Source: Leifsonia sp. EB41
GTDB taxonomy: Bacteria; Actinomycetota; Actinomycetes; Actinomycetales; Microbacteriaceae
Direction of reading: 5' to 3'
DNA length: 64,000 bases
Assembly: GCF_041262565.1 (NCBI RefSeq)
Contig: NZ_JBGCCJ010000001.1
Span: 1,860,001-1,924,000, forward strand
Shown here piece after piece: positions 1-9,121 of the stretch. Both the position numbers and the translations under genes were made by a program. The notes beneath the pieces are model-generated. The model ran no database searches. It was not told the DNA's origin and saw nothing but the letters and a program-made list of their open reading frames with translations. The stretch's first letter is position 1; the number at the start of each line of letters is the position of its first letter.

Positions 1-519
1 CTGCTCGGCATCACCCGCGAGGAGCTCGACGGCTCCGCGTGGGCCGGCACGATCCACGGCCACCTCGGCGGCCTCCCGCCCGCGGTCGACCTCGCGGCCG
101 AGCGCACCCTGGCCGAGACGCTGCACGCGGCCTCCGTCGAGGGCCTCGTCTCGTCGGCCCACGACCTCGCGGACGGCGGTCTCGCGCAGGCGCTGGCCGA
201 GAGCGTCATGCGCTTCGGCGTCGGCGCCCGCGTCTGGCTCGGCGAGCTGCAGGAGCGCGACGGCGTGGACGCCGCGACCGCACTGTTCAGCGAGTCCACC
301 GCCCGCGTCATCGTCTCGGTGCCGCGCGAGGACGACGTGAAGTTCCGCGGCCTCTGCGAGGGACGCGGCGTTCCGCTGCTCCGCATCGGTGTCACCGACG
401 CCGAGGTCGGCGCCCAGCCCGTGCTCGAGGTGCAGGACCTCTTCACCGTCGGCCTGGAGGAGCTGCGCGGCGTGCACCGCTCCACGCTCCCCGAGCACTT
501 CGGCCCGACGGTCGCGTAG
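1..519 (+). CDS. purL: Phosphoribosylformylglycinamidine synthase subunit PurL, C-terminal part
   Basis: The reading frame is open from base 1, so the gene starts outside the window; about 172 C-terminal residues are visible. The segment matches the last AIRS_C-type domain of PurL. It has the hallmark SAHDLADGGLAQALAES stretch and a FSESTARVIVSV strand, both conserved in PurL and related AIR-synthase-fold enzymes. PurL converts FGAR, ATP and ammonia from glutamine to FGAM in purine synthesis and works with PurQ and PurS. The gene ends in a strong hairpin shared with the convergent transporter gene. The product assignment is confident. Domains, catalytic residues and start of the upstream part cannot be judged. 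Confidence 0.93.
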   Translation: MLGITREELDGSAWAGTIHGHLGGLPPAVDLAAERTLAETLHAASVEGLVSSAHDLADGGLAQALAESVMRFGVGARVWLGELQERDGVDAATALFSESTARVIVSVPREDDVKFRGLCEGRGVPLLRIGVTDAEVGAQPVLEVQDLFTVGLEELRGVHRSTLPEHFGPTVA

Positions 520-529
520 CGGCGATCCA

Positions 530-581
530 ACTGACAGAACACGCCGCCTCGGCTTCGTCCGAGGCGGCGTGTTCTGTCAGT
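530..581. terminator. Bidirectional terminator hairpin, 23-bp perfect stem
   Basis: Bases 530-552 are the exact reverse complement of 559-581, with a 6-nt loop (cttcgt). The hairpin lies 10 bp after the purL stop and 7 bp after the stop of the convergent EamA gene. No U-tract follows on either strand. Its position suggests it ends both transcripts. Confidence 0.85.
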
Positions 582-588
582 TCGTTCG

Positions 589-1494
589 TCAGTCGGCGAC
601 GAGGGCGGCCTGGCGGCGCGTGAAGAGGCGCACGCGCTGCTGCGTCAGCAGGATGCCGCACAGGACGACCGCGGCGCCGACCGGCTCGTTCCAGCTCAGG
701 TGCTCCCCGAGCACGAGGATGCCGAGCGCGACGCCGACCACCGGTGTCACGTAGGTCACGCCGGAGGTCGCGGTCGGGCCCCAGGCGCGCAGCACGTTCA
801 TGTTCCAGATGTAGACGACGCCCGTGCCGAGCGCGCCCAGCGCCAGGAGGCTCAGCAGCACGGGCCAGCTGAACGTGACCGGCGACAGGGCGACCACCGG
901 CGTGAGCGGCAGCATGATCACGGCTGCGATACCGATGTTGAGGAACGCGACCGACGTCGCCGGGATGTCCCGGTGGCTGATGAACCTGCGGATGTATCCG
1001 AAGCTGAAGCCGTAGCAGGTGACCGCGCCGAGGCACGCCAACTGTCCCCACACACTGCCGGACAGCGCGGCGATCGTCCACGGCCCGACGACGACCACCA
1101 CGCCCACGACGCCCACGAGCACGCCGAGCACCTGGTCGCGGTTGAGCTTCTCGACCCGGAACGCGGCGGTCGCAAGGATCGCGGTCGTGATCGGGGTGAC
1201 GGCGTTGTAGATGCTGGCGAGGCTGGAGGACACGTACTGCTCGGCCCACGCGAAGAGCAGGTACGGCACCACGCAGTAGGTGACCGCCACGACCGCGAAG
1301 TGCAGGTAGACGATCGGCTGCTTCGGGAGCCTGCTGCGCGTGACGAGCACGATGATCCCGAGCGTCAGCGCCCCGAACACGAGCCGCGCCCACGCCACCT
1401 GCCCGAACGAGACGCCCTCCAGCGCCACCTTCATGAACAGGAAGCTGGCGCCCCAGACGAGACCCATGGCGACGAACTGCAGAGCGACCTTCAC
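589..1494 (-). CDS. EamA/DMT-family transporter
   Basis: A 301-residue, very hydrophobic protein with about ten predicted membrane helices. They are arranged as two EamA repeats (about residues 5-135 and 145-290), the usual architecture and length of drug/metabolite transporters. Such proteins export or import metabolites or amino acids; the substrate cannot be read from sequence. The GTG start at 1494 is supported by a TAGCCT hexamer (1501-1506, minus strand) ending 6 nt upstream, which predicts a leaderless mRNA. It is convergent with purL and divided from it by a long hairpin. Confidence 0.88.
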   Translation of the reverse strand: MKVALQFVAMGLVWGASFLFMKVALEGVSFGQVAWARLVFGALTLGIIVLVTRSRLPKQPIVYLHFAVVAVTYCVVPYLLFAWAEQYVSSSLASIYNAVTPITTAILATAAFRVEKLNRDQVLGVLVGVVGVVVVVGPWTIAALSGSVWGQLACLGAVTCYGFSFGYIRRFISHRDIPATSVAFLNIGIAAVIMLPLTPVVALSPVTFSWPVLLSLLALGALGTGVVYIWNMNVLRAWGPTATSGVTYVTPVVGVALGILVLGEHLSWNEPVGAAVVLCGILLTQQRVRLFTRRQAALVAD

Positions 1495-1500
1495 TCGTCG

Positions 1501-1506
1501 AGGCTA
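1501..1506 (-). promoter_or_regulatory. -10 element for the EamA gene (leaderless)
   Basis: TAGCCT on the minus strand ends 6 nt before the GTG start at 1494. Transcription should therefore begin at or next to the start codon. No convincing -35 is visible. Confidence 0.5.
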
Positions 1507-1550
1507 CCGCCCGCCACCGACGCCGACTGGCGGAAATCGGACGCGGCGGC

Positions 1551-3674
1551 TCAGTCGCGCACCGGTCGCGCCGAGGCGTCGGGCAGGGCCCCGCCGGGGA
1601 GGACCGCGTTCGCGGCCGTCATGTACTGCTTCCAGACCCGGTGCCGGAGCTGGTCGGCCTGAATGCCGCCGATCTTCGACCGCCGCAGCGACACGTCGCC
1701 GGTCACGTTGCCGACCCACACCGCGGTGGTCAGGCGCGTGGTGGACCCCACGAACCAGGTGTCCTTCTCGGAGTCCGTCGTGCCGGTCTTGCCGAACACG
1801 GGGATGCCGTCGTTCGGGTTCGACGCGGATCCCGTGCCGCCGCCGCGCGTCACGCCCTGCAGCGCGGACGCCATGCTCGCCGCGATCTCCGGGGTCACGG
1901 CCTCCGTGCACGCGCTCTCCGGCACCGGGACCTCGGCGCCGTCCGGGCCGACGATCCGGTCGATCGCGATCGGCGCGCAGTAGACGCCCTCGTTGGCGAT
2001 CCCGGCGAAGGCCGCCGCCATCCGCAGCGGCGAGACCTCGTTCGTGCCGAGGACGTCGGAGACGTAGGAGGTCAGCGGCTTGCCGTCGGCGCGCTTCACG
2101 CCGAAGGCCTCGGCCGTCTTGCGGATCTCGCACTGGTCGAGCTTCTGCGCCATCGAGAAGTAGGCGCCGTTCACCGAGCCGGCGGTCGCCGCCCGCACCG
2201 AGACGTTCCCCGGGCGCGAGCCGCTGTCGTTCTTCGGGGAGTACGTGCCCGTGCCCGACCCCTGGCAGCTGTCCTTGAACGAGGACAGGTTGAGCGCGCG
2301 CGGGTCGCCGTTGACGACGTCGTTCAGCGAGTGCCCGTTCTTCAGCCACTCCGCCAACGTGAAGACCTTGTACGTCGACCCGGCCTGGAAGCCGTTCGAC
2401 CCTCCGTAGCCGGAGTCCGTGCTGTAGTTGACGGCCGTGTTCTCCGGCGACGTCTCGTCCGGGTCGGCGTTGAACGCCTTGTTCTGCGCCATCGCGAGGA
2501 TGCGGCCGGTGCCCGGCTCGACGGTGACCAGCGACGAGCCGAGGTCGAGGACGTCCGTCGCGTGCGGTACGTAGGCGTCGACGGCCGCGACGGCGGACGC
2601 CTGGAGGTCGACGTCGAGGGTCGTGTAGATGTCGTACCCGCCCCGGGTCAGCGTGCTGTAGTCGGAGTCCGTCGGGTCGGGGAGGACCTTCTCGTTCTCG
2701 ATCACCCACTGCACGTAGTCGCAGAAGAAGCCGGCGCCGATCGTGTTGGCGGTGACACAGCCGGTCGAGGGCGGCGTGATGTTCGGCTCGATCGGCGTGG
2801 CCACCGCCTCGTCGTGCTGCGCCTGGGTGATCTTCTTCGCCTCCAGCATCGAGGCGAGGACGTCGTTGTCACGGCGGAACTTGTTGTCGCCGATGTTGTC
2901 CGGGTCGTCGATGCGGAAGTCGTTGGGCGCGTTCACCGTCGCCACGAGGGAGGCTGCCTGGGCGAGCGTGAGGTCCGCAGCGGTCACGCCGAAGTAGTAC
3001 TCGGCGGCGGCCTCGATGCCGTAGACCGACCCGCCGAAGTGCGCGATGTTGAGGTACCCGAGCATGATCTGGTCTTTCGGGAGCGCCTTCTCGAGCCCGA
3101 TGGCGAGGCGCATCTCCCGGAGCTTCCTGTCCATGCTGGTCTTGGTGGCCTCCTTGTAGGCGGCCTTGCGCTCGTCCTTGTCACGGATCGCCTCCGCACG
3201 CTGCACGAGGACGTTCTTGACGTACTGCATCGTGATCGTCGACGCACCGGAGGCCACCGTGCCGGACGACGCGTTGCCGATCGCCGCGCGCAGCGCGGAC
3301 GGGATGTCGACGCCGCCGTGCGTGTAGAAGCGCGGATCCTCTGTCGAGGTGAGCGCGTCCTTGACGTACGGGGAGATGGCCTCCCACGCCACGTTCTTGC
3401 GGTTCTGCTCGTAGACCGACGCCAGGAGCACCGGCTCGCCCGCGCGGTTCTTCGCGTAGATGTCCGACGTCTGCGCCAGCGCGTCGGGCGTCAGTGCCTC
3501 CGGCAGCGTCTCGAACAGGTGGACGCCGCTGCCGGTCGCGACGCCCGCCACCGCCACCACCGGCGCCAGCATCGCGCTGATCAGGACGCCCGCCGTGACG
3601 CTCAGTGCGACGAAGCCGGCCGCCGCTGCTACGCGACGGCGCGGCTGATTCGAGTTGTGATTCTGTTCCCCCAT
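1551..3674 (-). CDS. Class A penicillin-binding protein (transglycosylase/transpeptidase)
   Basis: A 707-residue bifunctional peptidoglycan synthase. A single N-terminal membrane anchor (about residues 14-48) is followed by a GT51 transglycosylase domain with the motifs TEDPRFYTHGGVD and GASTITMQYVKN. A C-terminal penicillin-binding transpeptidase domain has STYK (nucleophile Ser), SVN and KTGTTD. The enzyme polymerises glycan strands from lipid II and cross-links stem peptides outside the membrane. The frame stays open far upstream, but the residues there look unlike PBP. The ATG at 3674, directly before the basic region and anchor, is the sensible start. It is divergent from the monooxygenase at 3864 with a 189-bp gap. 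No PASTA domain is present. Confidence 0.93.
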   Translation of the reverse strand: MGEQNHNSNQPRRRVAAAAGFVALSVTAGVLISAMLAPVVAVAGVATGSGVHLFETLPEALTPDALAQTSDIYAKNRAGEPVLLASVYEQNRKNVAWEAISPYVKDALTSTEDPRFYTHGGVDIPSALRAAIGNASSGTVASGASTITMQYVKNVLVQRAEAIRDKDERKAAYKEATKTSMDRKLREMRLAIGLEKALPKDQIMLGYLNIAHFGGSVYGIEAAAEYYFGVTAADLTLAQAASLVATVNAPNDFRIDDPDNIGDNKFRRDNDVLASMLEAKKITQAQHDEAVATPIEPNITPPSTGCVTANTIGAGFFCDYVQWVIENEKVLPDPTDSDYSTLTRGGYDIYTTLDVDLQASAVAAVDAYVPHATDVLDLGSSLVTVEPGTGRILAMAQNKAFNADPDETSPENTAVNYSTDSGYGGSNGFQAGSTYKVFTLAEWLKNGHSLNDVVNGDPRALNLSSFKDSCQGSGTGTYSPKNDSGSRPGNVSVRAATAGSVNGAYFSMAQKLDQCEIRKTAEAFGVKRADGKPLTSYVSDVLGTNEVSPLRMAAAFAGIANEGVYCAPIAIDRIVGPDGAEVPVPESACTEAVTPEIAASMASALQGVTRGGGTGSASNPNDGIPVFGKTGTTDSEKDTWFVGSTTRLTTAVWVGNVTGDVSLRRSKIGGIQADQLRHRVWKQYMTAANAVLPGGALPDASARPVRD

Positions 3675-3817
3675 AAGGCTCAGCCTGCCGTACTCGGCTG
3701 AGAGAAGCCTGACGTGTGATATACGCGCTACCCGAGGTCGATGATCCTGGCTCACCGCGCGCCCGATGCGCCATGCTGGTGCCACCGGCCGGGAATACTT
3801 CCAGCTCGACGCCGTTA

Positions 3818-3834
3818 TATGCGTTTGCATAGAT
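3818..3834. promoter_or_regulatory. Small dyad in the divergent PBP/monooxygenase promoter region
   Basis: TATGC-GTTT-GCATA (3818-3831) is a perfect 5-bp inverted repeat about 35-45 bp before the monooxygenase start. It continues into AGAT. The 9-mer TGCATAGAT recurs in the MarR-type operator at 9492-9499 and nearby bases. It may be a regulator site; the evidence is only positional. Confidence 0.3.
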
Positions 3835-3863
3835 ACGGCGAGAACGAACCTGAGGAGCCAGCA

Positions 3864-5051
3864 ATGCAGTACGGAATCTTCTCCGTGAGCGACATCACCC
3901 GCGACCCGGTCTCCGGCGAGACCCCGAGCGAGGCGCAGCGCATCGACGCGATCGTGAAGATCGCCACGCACGCGGAGGAGGTCGGACTGGACGTCTTCGC
4001 GATCGGCGAGCACCACAACCCGCCGTTCTTCTCTTCGTCGCCCACCACCCTGCTCGCGCACATCGCCGCCCTCACCGAGCGGCTGATCGTGACGACTTCC
4101 ACGACCCTCATCACCACGAACGACCCGGTGCGCCTCGCCGAGGAGTACGCGATGCTGCAGCACCTGTCGAAGGGCCGCATGGACCTGATGCTCGGCCGCG
4201 GCAACACCGGCCCGGTGTACCCGTGGTTCGGCCAGGACATCCGCCAGAGCCTCCCGCTCGCGCTCGAGAACTACAACCTGCTCCACCGGCTGTGGCACGA
4301 GGACGTCGTCGACTGGGAGGGCAAGTTCCGCACCCCGCTGCAGGGCTTCACCTCCACCCCGCGCCCGCTCGACGACGTGCCGCCGTTCGTCTGGCACGGC
4401 AGCATCCGCACCCCCGAGATCGCCGAGCAGGCCGCCTTCTACGGCAACGGCTTCTTCGCGAACAACATCTTCTGGCCGAAGGAGCACTACCAGCGCCTGA
4501 TCGCCTTCTACCGCGAGCGCTTCGAGCACTACGGCCACGGCACCGCGAAGGAGGCGATCGTCGGCCTCGGCGGCCAGGCCTACATCGGCAAGACCTCCCA
4601 GGAGGCCAAGAGCGAGTTCCGCCCCTACTTCAACGAAGCCCCGGTCTACGGCAACGGCCCGACGATGGAGGAGTTCACCGAGGCGACCCCGCTGACCGTC
4701 GGCAGCCCGCAGGAGGTCATCGACAAGACGCTGACCTTCCGCGAGTGGGCGGGCGACTACCAGCGCCAGCTCTTCCTGATGGACCACGCCGGCCTGCCGC
4801 TGAAGACGGTGCTGAAGCAGCTCGACCTGCTCGGCGAGGAGGTCATCCCGGTGCTCCGCAAGGAGACAGAGGCCCGCAAGGACCCGTCGACGCCCGACGC
4901 ACCGACCCACGCGTCGCTCGTCGCGGCCAAGTACGGCGACTCTGCGCCGCGCCAGCCGCGCCCGAACGCCAACCGTGGCGACAACGTGACCGGCGCCTCC
5001 CCCTACCAGGACTCGGCGGACGAGTTCCAGGCGGAGTACCCGGCGCTCTGA
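3864..5051 (+). CDS. CE1758-type FMN-dependent luciferase-like monooxygenase
   Basis: A 395-residue protein of the bacterial luciferase-like (LLM) fold. It shows the N-terminal strand MQYGIFSVSD, the GEHHNPPFFSSSP loop, a long (beta/alpha)8 body and GRGNTGPVYPWFG near residue 110. These are typical of the actinobacterial CE1758 subgroup, which oxidises an unknown organic substrate with reduced FMN and O2. The ATG at 3864 has a GAGGAG ribosome site. About 55 C-terminal residues (from ARKDPSTPDAP) are polar and probably disordered. The FMN reductase that should supply FMNH2 follows 34 bp downstream, so the two form a two-component monooxygenase operon. Confidence 0.85.
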   Translation: MQYGIFSVSDITRDPVSGETPSEAQRIDAIVKIATHAEEVGLDVFAIGEHHNPPFFSSSPTTLLAHIAALTERLIVTTSTTLITTNDPVRLAEEYAMLQHLSKGRMDLMLGRGNTGPVYPWFGQDIRQSLPLALENYNLLHRLWHEDVVDWEGKFRTPLQGFTSTPRPLDDVPPFVWHGSIRTPEIAEQAAFYGNGFFANNIFWPKEHYQRLIAFYRERFEHYGHGTAKEAIVGLGGQAYIGKTSQEAKSEFRPYFNEAPVYGNGPTMEEFTEATPLTVGSPQEVIDKTLTFREWAGDYQRQLFLMDHAGLPLKTVLKQLDLLGEEVIPVLRKETEARKDPSTPDAPTHASLVAAKYGDSAPRQPRPNANRGDNVTGASPYQDSADEFQAEYPAL

Positions 5052-5085
5052 GCGCCCGGCGCACCGATTGCGAGAGAAGGACACC

Positions 5086-5781
5086 ATGACCAGCACCGAC
5101 CAGCGCCCGTTCCGGGTGGTCGTCGTCAACGCGGGCGTCAGCGACCCGTCGTCAACCAAGATGCTCGCCGACCGCCTCGCCCTGCGCGTGGAGGCCGCCG
5201 CCCAGCGCGATGGCCACACGGTCGAGACGCAGAACCTCGACCTCCGGGAGCTGCTCCCCGAGCTGTCCGGCGCGCTCGCGTCCGGCCACCTCGGCCCGCG
5301 CTTCACGGCGGCCATCGAGGCGCTCGCGGCGGCGGACGGCATCATCGCGACCGCGCCGGTCTACAAGGCCGGCCCGAGCGGGCTGTTCAGCTCGTTCTTC
5401 CAGGTGCTCGACAACGACCTCCTGATCGCGAAGCCGGTCATCCTCGGCGCGACCGCCGGGACGGCCAGGCACGCGCTGGTCGTCGACGAGCAGATGCGCT
5501 CGATGTTCGCCTACCTGCGGACGATGACGGCGCCCACCTCGGTGTTCGCGTCGACGGAGGACTGGCAGGACAACTCCCTCGGCAAGCGCATCGACCGCGC
5601 GGCCCGCGAGCTGGTGGTCCTGATGGAGACCGGCGTGGAGGCGCGCATCAAGGACACCTCCTGGAGCAGCTACCAGCACGAGTACGGCTCGGCCGGCGGC
5701 AACGAGCTGGGGATCGACCTGGGGTCTGACCTGATGCGGCTCGCGGCGGGCGGGACGCTCGGGGGCCCGGCCCGCAGCTGA
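5086..5781 (+). CDS. CE1759-type NAD(P)H-dependent FMN reductase
   Basis: A 231-residue flavodoxin-fold protein of the NADPH-dependent FMN reductase family. Visible are the first strand and phosphate loop (VVVNAGVSDPSSTKMLADRL) and the flavin-contact segment TAPVYKAGPSGLFSSFFQVLD. It should reduce free FMN for the monooxygenase just upstream; the 34-bp gap and the known CE1758/CE1759 pairing support this. The ATG at 5086 follows an AGAGAAGGA ribosome site and is preferred over an in-frame start 18 bp upstream. A 15-bp perfect hairpin ends the operon 2 bp after the stop. Confidence 0.85.
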   Translation: MTSTDQRPFRVVVVNAGVSDPSSTKMLADRLALRVEAAAQRDGHTVETQNLDLRELLPELSGALASGHLGPRFTAAIEALAAADGIIATAPVYKAGPSGLFSSFFQVLDNDLLIAKPVILGATAGTARHALVVDEQMRSMFAYLRTMTAPTSVFASTEDWQDNSLGKRIDRAARELVVLMETGVEARIKDTSWSSYQHEYGSAGGNELGIDLGSDLMRLAAGGTLGGPARS

Positions 5782-5782
5782 G

Positions 5783-5816
5783 GCGGGGCAGGGCGGGCGC
5801 ACCCGCCCTGCCCCGC
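5783..5816 (+). terminator. Terminator hairpin, 15-bp perfect GC stem
   Basis: Bases 5783-5797 pair perfectly with 5802-5816 around a CGCA tetraloop, directly after the FMN reductase stop codon. No U-tract follows. It separates the flavin operon from the glycosyltransferase promoter. Confidence 0.85.
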
Positions 5817-5829
5817 ACCCCGCTCGCGG

Positions 5830-5852
5830 TACTCTGTCGGAGACGAAGGGGA
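5830..5852 (+). promoter_or_regulatory. -10 hexamer and ribosome site of the glycosyltransferase gene
   Basis: TACTCT (5830-5835) is followed by the purine-rich ribosome site GAAGGGGAG (5844-5852), which fixes the GTG at 5858 as the start. This is a leadered mRNA with a short 5' UTR. Confidence 0.5.
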
Positions 5853-5857
5853 GCCGC

Positions 5858-7351
5858 GTGGACGTGCTGGGCGTGCTGGAGTGGATCGGCGTCGTGGTGT
5901 GCCTGGTCCTGGCATTGACCGGGCTCATCCCGGTGATCGCGGCCGCGGCGACGTTCGTCGTCATCCCGTTCCACGCCTGGATCAACCACTACAAGAAGGC
6001 CGCGCCCTACCTCCCGCGCGTCGCCATCGTCGTGCCCGCGTGGAACGAGGGGGCGGTGATCGGCGCCTCCATCGACCGGCTGATGAGCCTCGACTACCCC
6101 AAGGACGCGCTGCGGATCTACGTGGTGGATGACGCGAGCACCGACGACACCCCCGTCGTCGTGCGCGCCCGCGCCGAGCAGTATCCGGGCAGCGTGTTCC
6201 TGCTGCGCCGGGACCAGGGCGGCCAGGGCAAGGCGCACACCCTCAACCACGGCATCGAGCGCATCCTGGCCGAGGACTGGATGGAGGCGCTCCTCATCAT
6301 GGACGCCGACGTCATCTACCTGCCCGACTCGTTGCGGCGGATGACCCGGCACCTGGCCGACCCCGAGGTCGGCGCCGTCTCCGCCTACATCCGCGAGGGC
6401 AGCCGCGACCGAAACTACCTCACCAAGTTCGTCAGCGTGGAGTACGTCCTCTCGCAGCCCGCCGCGCGGCGCGCGCAGAACGTGCTCGGCGCGCAAGCCT
6501 GCCTCGCGGGCGGCGCGCAGCTCCACACCCGGGAGAACCTGCTTGCCATCGGCGGCCGGGTGGACACCTCGACGCTCGCCGAGGACACCATCACGACCTT
6601 CGAGACGCAGCTGCACGGAAAGAAGGTCGTGTTCGAGCCGCACGCGCACGTCCTGGCCGAGGAGCCGCGCGCAGTCGACGCGCTCTGGAAGCAGCGGCTG
6701 CGCTGGGCGCGCGGCAACGTGTCGGTCACGGCGCGTTATTCGAAGGTCTGGTTCCGCCCGTCCAAGCTGCACCATCTCGGCGCGTGGACGTTCGGAATCG
6801 TCTGGTTCAGCCTGTGGCTGCTGCCGCTGATCATGGTCACCTCAGCGATCGGACTCGCCGGGCTGCTCTTCCTGCAGAACGAGCTGGCCGCGACCGTCTT
6901 CCGCGTCCTCTGGATCTCGGCCTCGCTCGCCTACCTGTTCGTGCTCATCCTCGGCTCGCTCACGGACGCGAAGACCAGCCGCAAGGAGCTCGGCCACATC
7001 CTGCTGTTCCCCGGCATCATCAACATGCTCGTGATGATCACAGCGCTGTTCCCGCCGATCACCCTGGTCTGGCTGCCCGGCCTGTTCGGGATCACGCTGA
7101 GCGACGAGGCGTTGTTCATCCTGACGCTCGCCATCTACATCTGGATCCCGTTCTCGATGGTCGTCGCGTGGCTCGCGCGGCGGTCGGAGCGCACTCGCGC
7201 GGGACGCTGGCTGGCGCCCACGCTCATCCACCTGGCGGGCTACGGCTCGCTGCTCTGCGCGATCACGTTCGACTCCTACCTCAAGGAGCTGGCGGGAGCC
7301 GAGGCGCGCTGGGACAAGACCGAGAAGGTCGGGCGGGTCGCGGCGAGCTGA
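5858..7351 (+). CDS. Processive family 2 glycosyltransferase, membrane-bound
   Basis: A 497-residue GT2 protein with an N-terminal membrane segment (about residues 5-38). The cytosolic catalytic domain has VPAWNEG, VVDDASTDD, a DAD metal site (MDADVIYL), AEDTITT and QRLRWARGN (the QxxRW product-site motif). About five C-terminal membrane helices follow. This D, DxD, ED, QxxRW layout is that of BcsA/HasA/NodC-type processive synthases, which polymerise and export a polysaccharide such as a beta-linked glucan or poly-GlcNAc. The exact polymer is not readable. There are no accessory exopolysaccharide genes next to it; the gene stands alone between hairpins and Ohr. Confidence 0.85.
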   Translation: MDVLGVLEWIGVVVCLVLALTGLIPVIAAAATFVVIPFHAWINHYKKAAPYLPRVAIVVPAWNEGAVIGASIDRLMSLDYPKDALRIYVVDDASTDDTPVVVRARAEQYPGSVFLLRRDQGGQGKAHTLNHGIERILAEDWMEALLIMDADVIYLPDSLRRMTRHLADPEVGAVSAYIREGSRDRNYLTKFVSVEYVLSQPAARRAQNVLGAQACLAGGAQLHTRENLLAIGGRVDTSTLAEDTITTFETQLHGKKVVFEPHAHVLAEEPRAVDALWKQRLRWARGNVSVTARYSKVWFRPSKLHHLGAWTFGIVWFSLWLLPLIMVTSAIGLAGLLFLQNELAATVFRVLWISASLAYLFVLILGSLTDAKTSRKELGHILLFPGIINMLVMITALFPPITLVWLPGLFGITLSDEALFILTLAIYIWIPFSMVVAWLARRSERTRAGRWLAPTLIHLAGYGSLLCAITFDSYLKELAGAEARWDKTEKVGRVAAS

Positions 7352-7374
7352 CGCCGCGGCGGGTCGGCACGCGG

Positions 7375-7794
<420 letters not shown>

Positions 7795-7866
7795 GAGCAC
7801 AGCCCAGTCGACGGGACTGAGCGTCCGCTGAGAGCGCGCCCAGGATCCTGATGTACAGGGATCCGG

Positions 7867-7872
7867 TAGCGT
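7867..7872 (+). promoter_or_regulatory. -10 hexamer of the small gene at 7881
   Basis: TAGCGT ends 8 nt before the ATG at 7881. The mRNA should be leaderless or nearly so. Confidence 0.35.
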
Positions 7873-7880
7873 TGGGTGCG

Positions 7881-8174
7881 ATGAGAGTGCACGGCCTGAC
7901 GCAGACCACCGAGACCCGCGACCTGACCGCCGAGGCGGACGACGCCGAGACCGCACGCGCGCTCGTGAAGGAGCAGGTGCCGGACGGGTTCGAGCTGCTG
8001 CAGGTGCACAACGCGATGCCCCGCGGCGGTCGTGTGATCGCGACCGCGGTCATCCGGGAGTCGACGACGCACCGCATCGAGGCGGACGGGGCCGACTATC
8101 CGGCCGCCCGCGACGCGCTGCGGGCCAAGGTGCCGGAGGGGCAGCGGCTGCTCTCCATCGTCGTCGACGAGTGA
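7881..8174 (+). CDS. Hypothetical 97-residue protein
   Basis: A small soluble protein of unknown function. It appears to hold two similar halves: TETRDLTAEADDAETARALVKEQVPDG and ESTTHRIEADGADYPAARDALRAKVPEG, each ending in a short strand (FELLQVHNA and QRLLSIVVDE). This suggests a duplicated alpha/beta unit of about 45 residues. Codon use is strongly GC3 and typical of the window, so the gene is probably real. An in-frame start 30 bp upstream is less likely, because the -10-like TAGCGT would then lie inside the gene. No function is proposed. Confidence 0.7.
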   Translation: MRVHGLTQTTETRDLTAEADDAETARALVKEQVPDGFELLQVHNAMPRGGRVIATAVIRESTTHRIEADGADYPAARDALRAKVPEGQRLLSIVVDE

Positions 8175-8193
8175 AACGCGAACGGGTCGCGCG

Positions 8194-9117
8194 TCATCGG
8201 ACGGTGAACTCCTGACCCGACGCGGCCTCCAGCAGTGGCCATAGTCGCGCCCCGGTCCGCGGAGAGCGTGACGTCCGCGTCGCCCGCCCGCTCGCCGGCG
8301 CGCCCTTGGTGAGCCCGGCCGGCCCGAGGTAGTCCTCGGCGGTCAGCGTCGGGTCGAGCACGGCCCGCACCGGGACCCACGCGCCGTGGTCTTTGCCCTG
8401 CGTCCACGCCGCCTGGAGGTTGTCGGCGAAGCGCTTGGCGCGGCTCGGCTGGTTGACGCCGTGGACGCCGGGCGTTCGGCCGGAGGTCGAGTAGCCGGGA
8501 TGCACGACCAGGCTCGTCACCCCGCTGCCTGCGGCCCGGAGCCGGCGCTCCAGCTCGAAACCGAACACCTGTGCCGCGATCTTCGAGCCCGAGTACGCGC
8601 GCCATGAGGTGTACGACCGCTCGAGCTGGAGGTCGTCCAGCCGGAGCGTTCCCAGCCGGCTCGCGAGAGACCCGAGTGAGACGATCCGCGCGCCGTCGCT
8701 GCGCTCCAGGGCCGGCAACACGCGGGCGACGAGGCGGAAGTGGCCGAGCACGTTGGTGGAGAGCACCAGCTCATTGCCAAAGCGGTCGGTGCGGCGCTCG
8801 CGCGGCGGGTGCACCATCCCCGCGTTGAGCACGAGGGCGTCCACCCGCTCGCGTTCGAGCAGGGCGTCGGCGAGAGCGTCGACGGAGGCGTGGTCCGTCA
8901 GATCGAGCGGTGTGGCCTCTACCCTGGCTCCGCGGACCCGGCGGCGGATCGCCGCGACGGCGCCCTCCGCGCGCTCCTGGTCCCGGCAGGCGAGCACCAC
9001 CCGAGCGCCCGCCCTGGCGAGCTGCTCACCCGTGAAGTAGCCCACGCCGGCGTTGCCGCCGGTGATGACGACGGTGAGTTCGTGGGCGTCGGGGAGCTCC
9101 GCGGGGTCCCAGACCAC
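8194..9117 (-). CDS. Short-chain dehydrogenase/reductase
   Basis: A 307-residue SDR with the cofactor motif TGGNAGVGYFTG near residue 20, the conserved NAG (LVLNAGMVHPP), the catalytic Ser strand (IVSLGSLAS) and YSGSK. The layout resembles the retinol dehydrogenase/WWOX-like branch, which acts on hydrophobic alcohols or ketones with NADP(H); the substrate is unknown. The GTG at 9117 is chosen because it lies 4 nt after the stop of the chorismate mutase gene, so the two are translationally linked. The longer open frame upstream overlaps that gene and has Ser/Arg-rich shadow composition. Confidence 0.85.
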   Translation of the reverse strand: MVWDPAELPDAHELTVVITGGNAGVGYFTGEQLARAGARVVLACRDQERAEGAVAAIRRRVRGARVEATPLDLTDHASVDALADALLERERVDALVLNAGMVHPPRERRTDRFGNELVLSTNVLGHFRLVARVLPALERSDGARIVSLGSLASRLGTLRLDDLQLERSYTSWRAYSGSKIAAQVFGFELERRLRAAGSGVTSLVVHPGYSTSGRTPGVHGVNQPSRAKRFADNLQAAWTQGKDHGAWVPVRAVLDPTLTAEDYLGPAGLTKGAPASGRATRTSRSPRTGARLWPLLEAASGQEFTVR

Positions 9118-9121
9118 CGCC

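Noticed and set aside
3675-5345. Long N-terminal extension of the penicillin-binding protein frame
   Set aside because: It overlaps the monooxygenase and FMN reductase on the other strand and lacks PBP character; ATG 3674 leads directly into the anchor helix.
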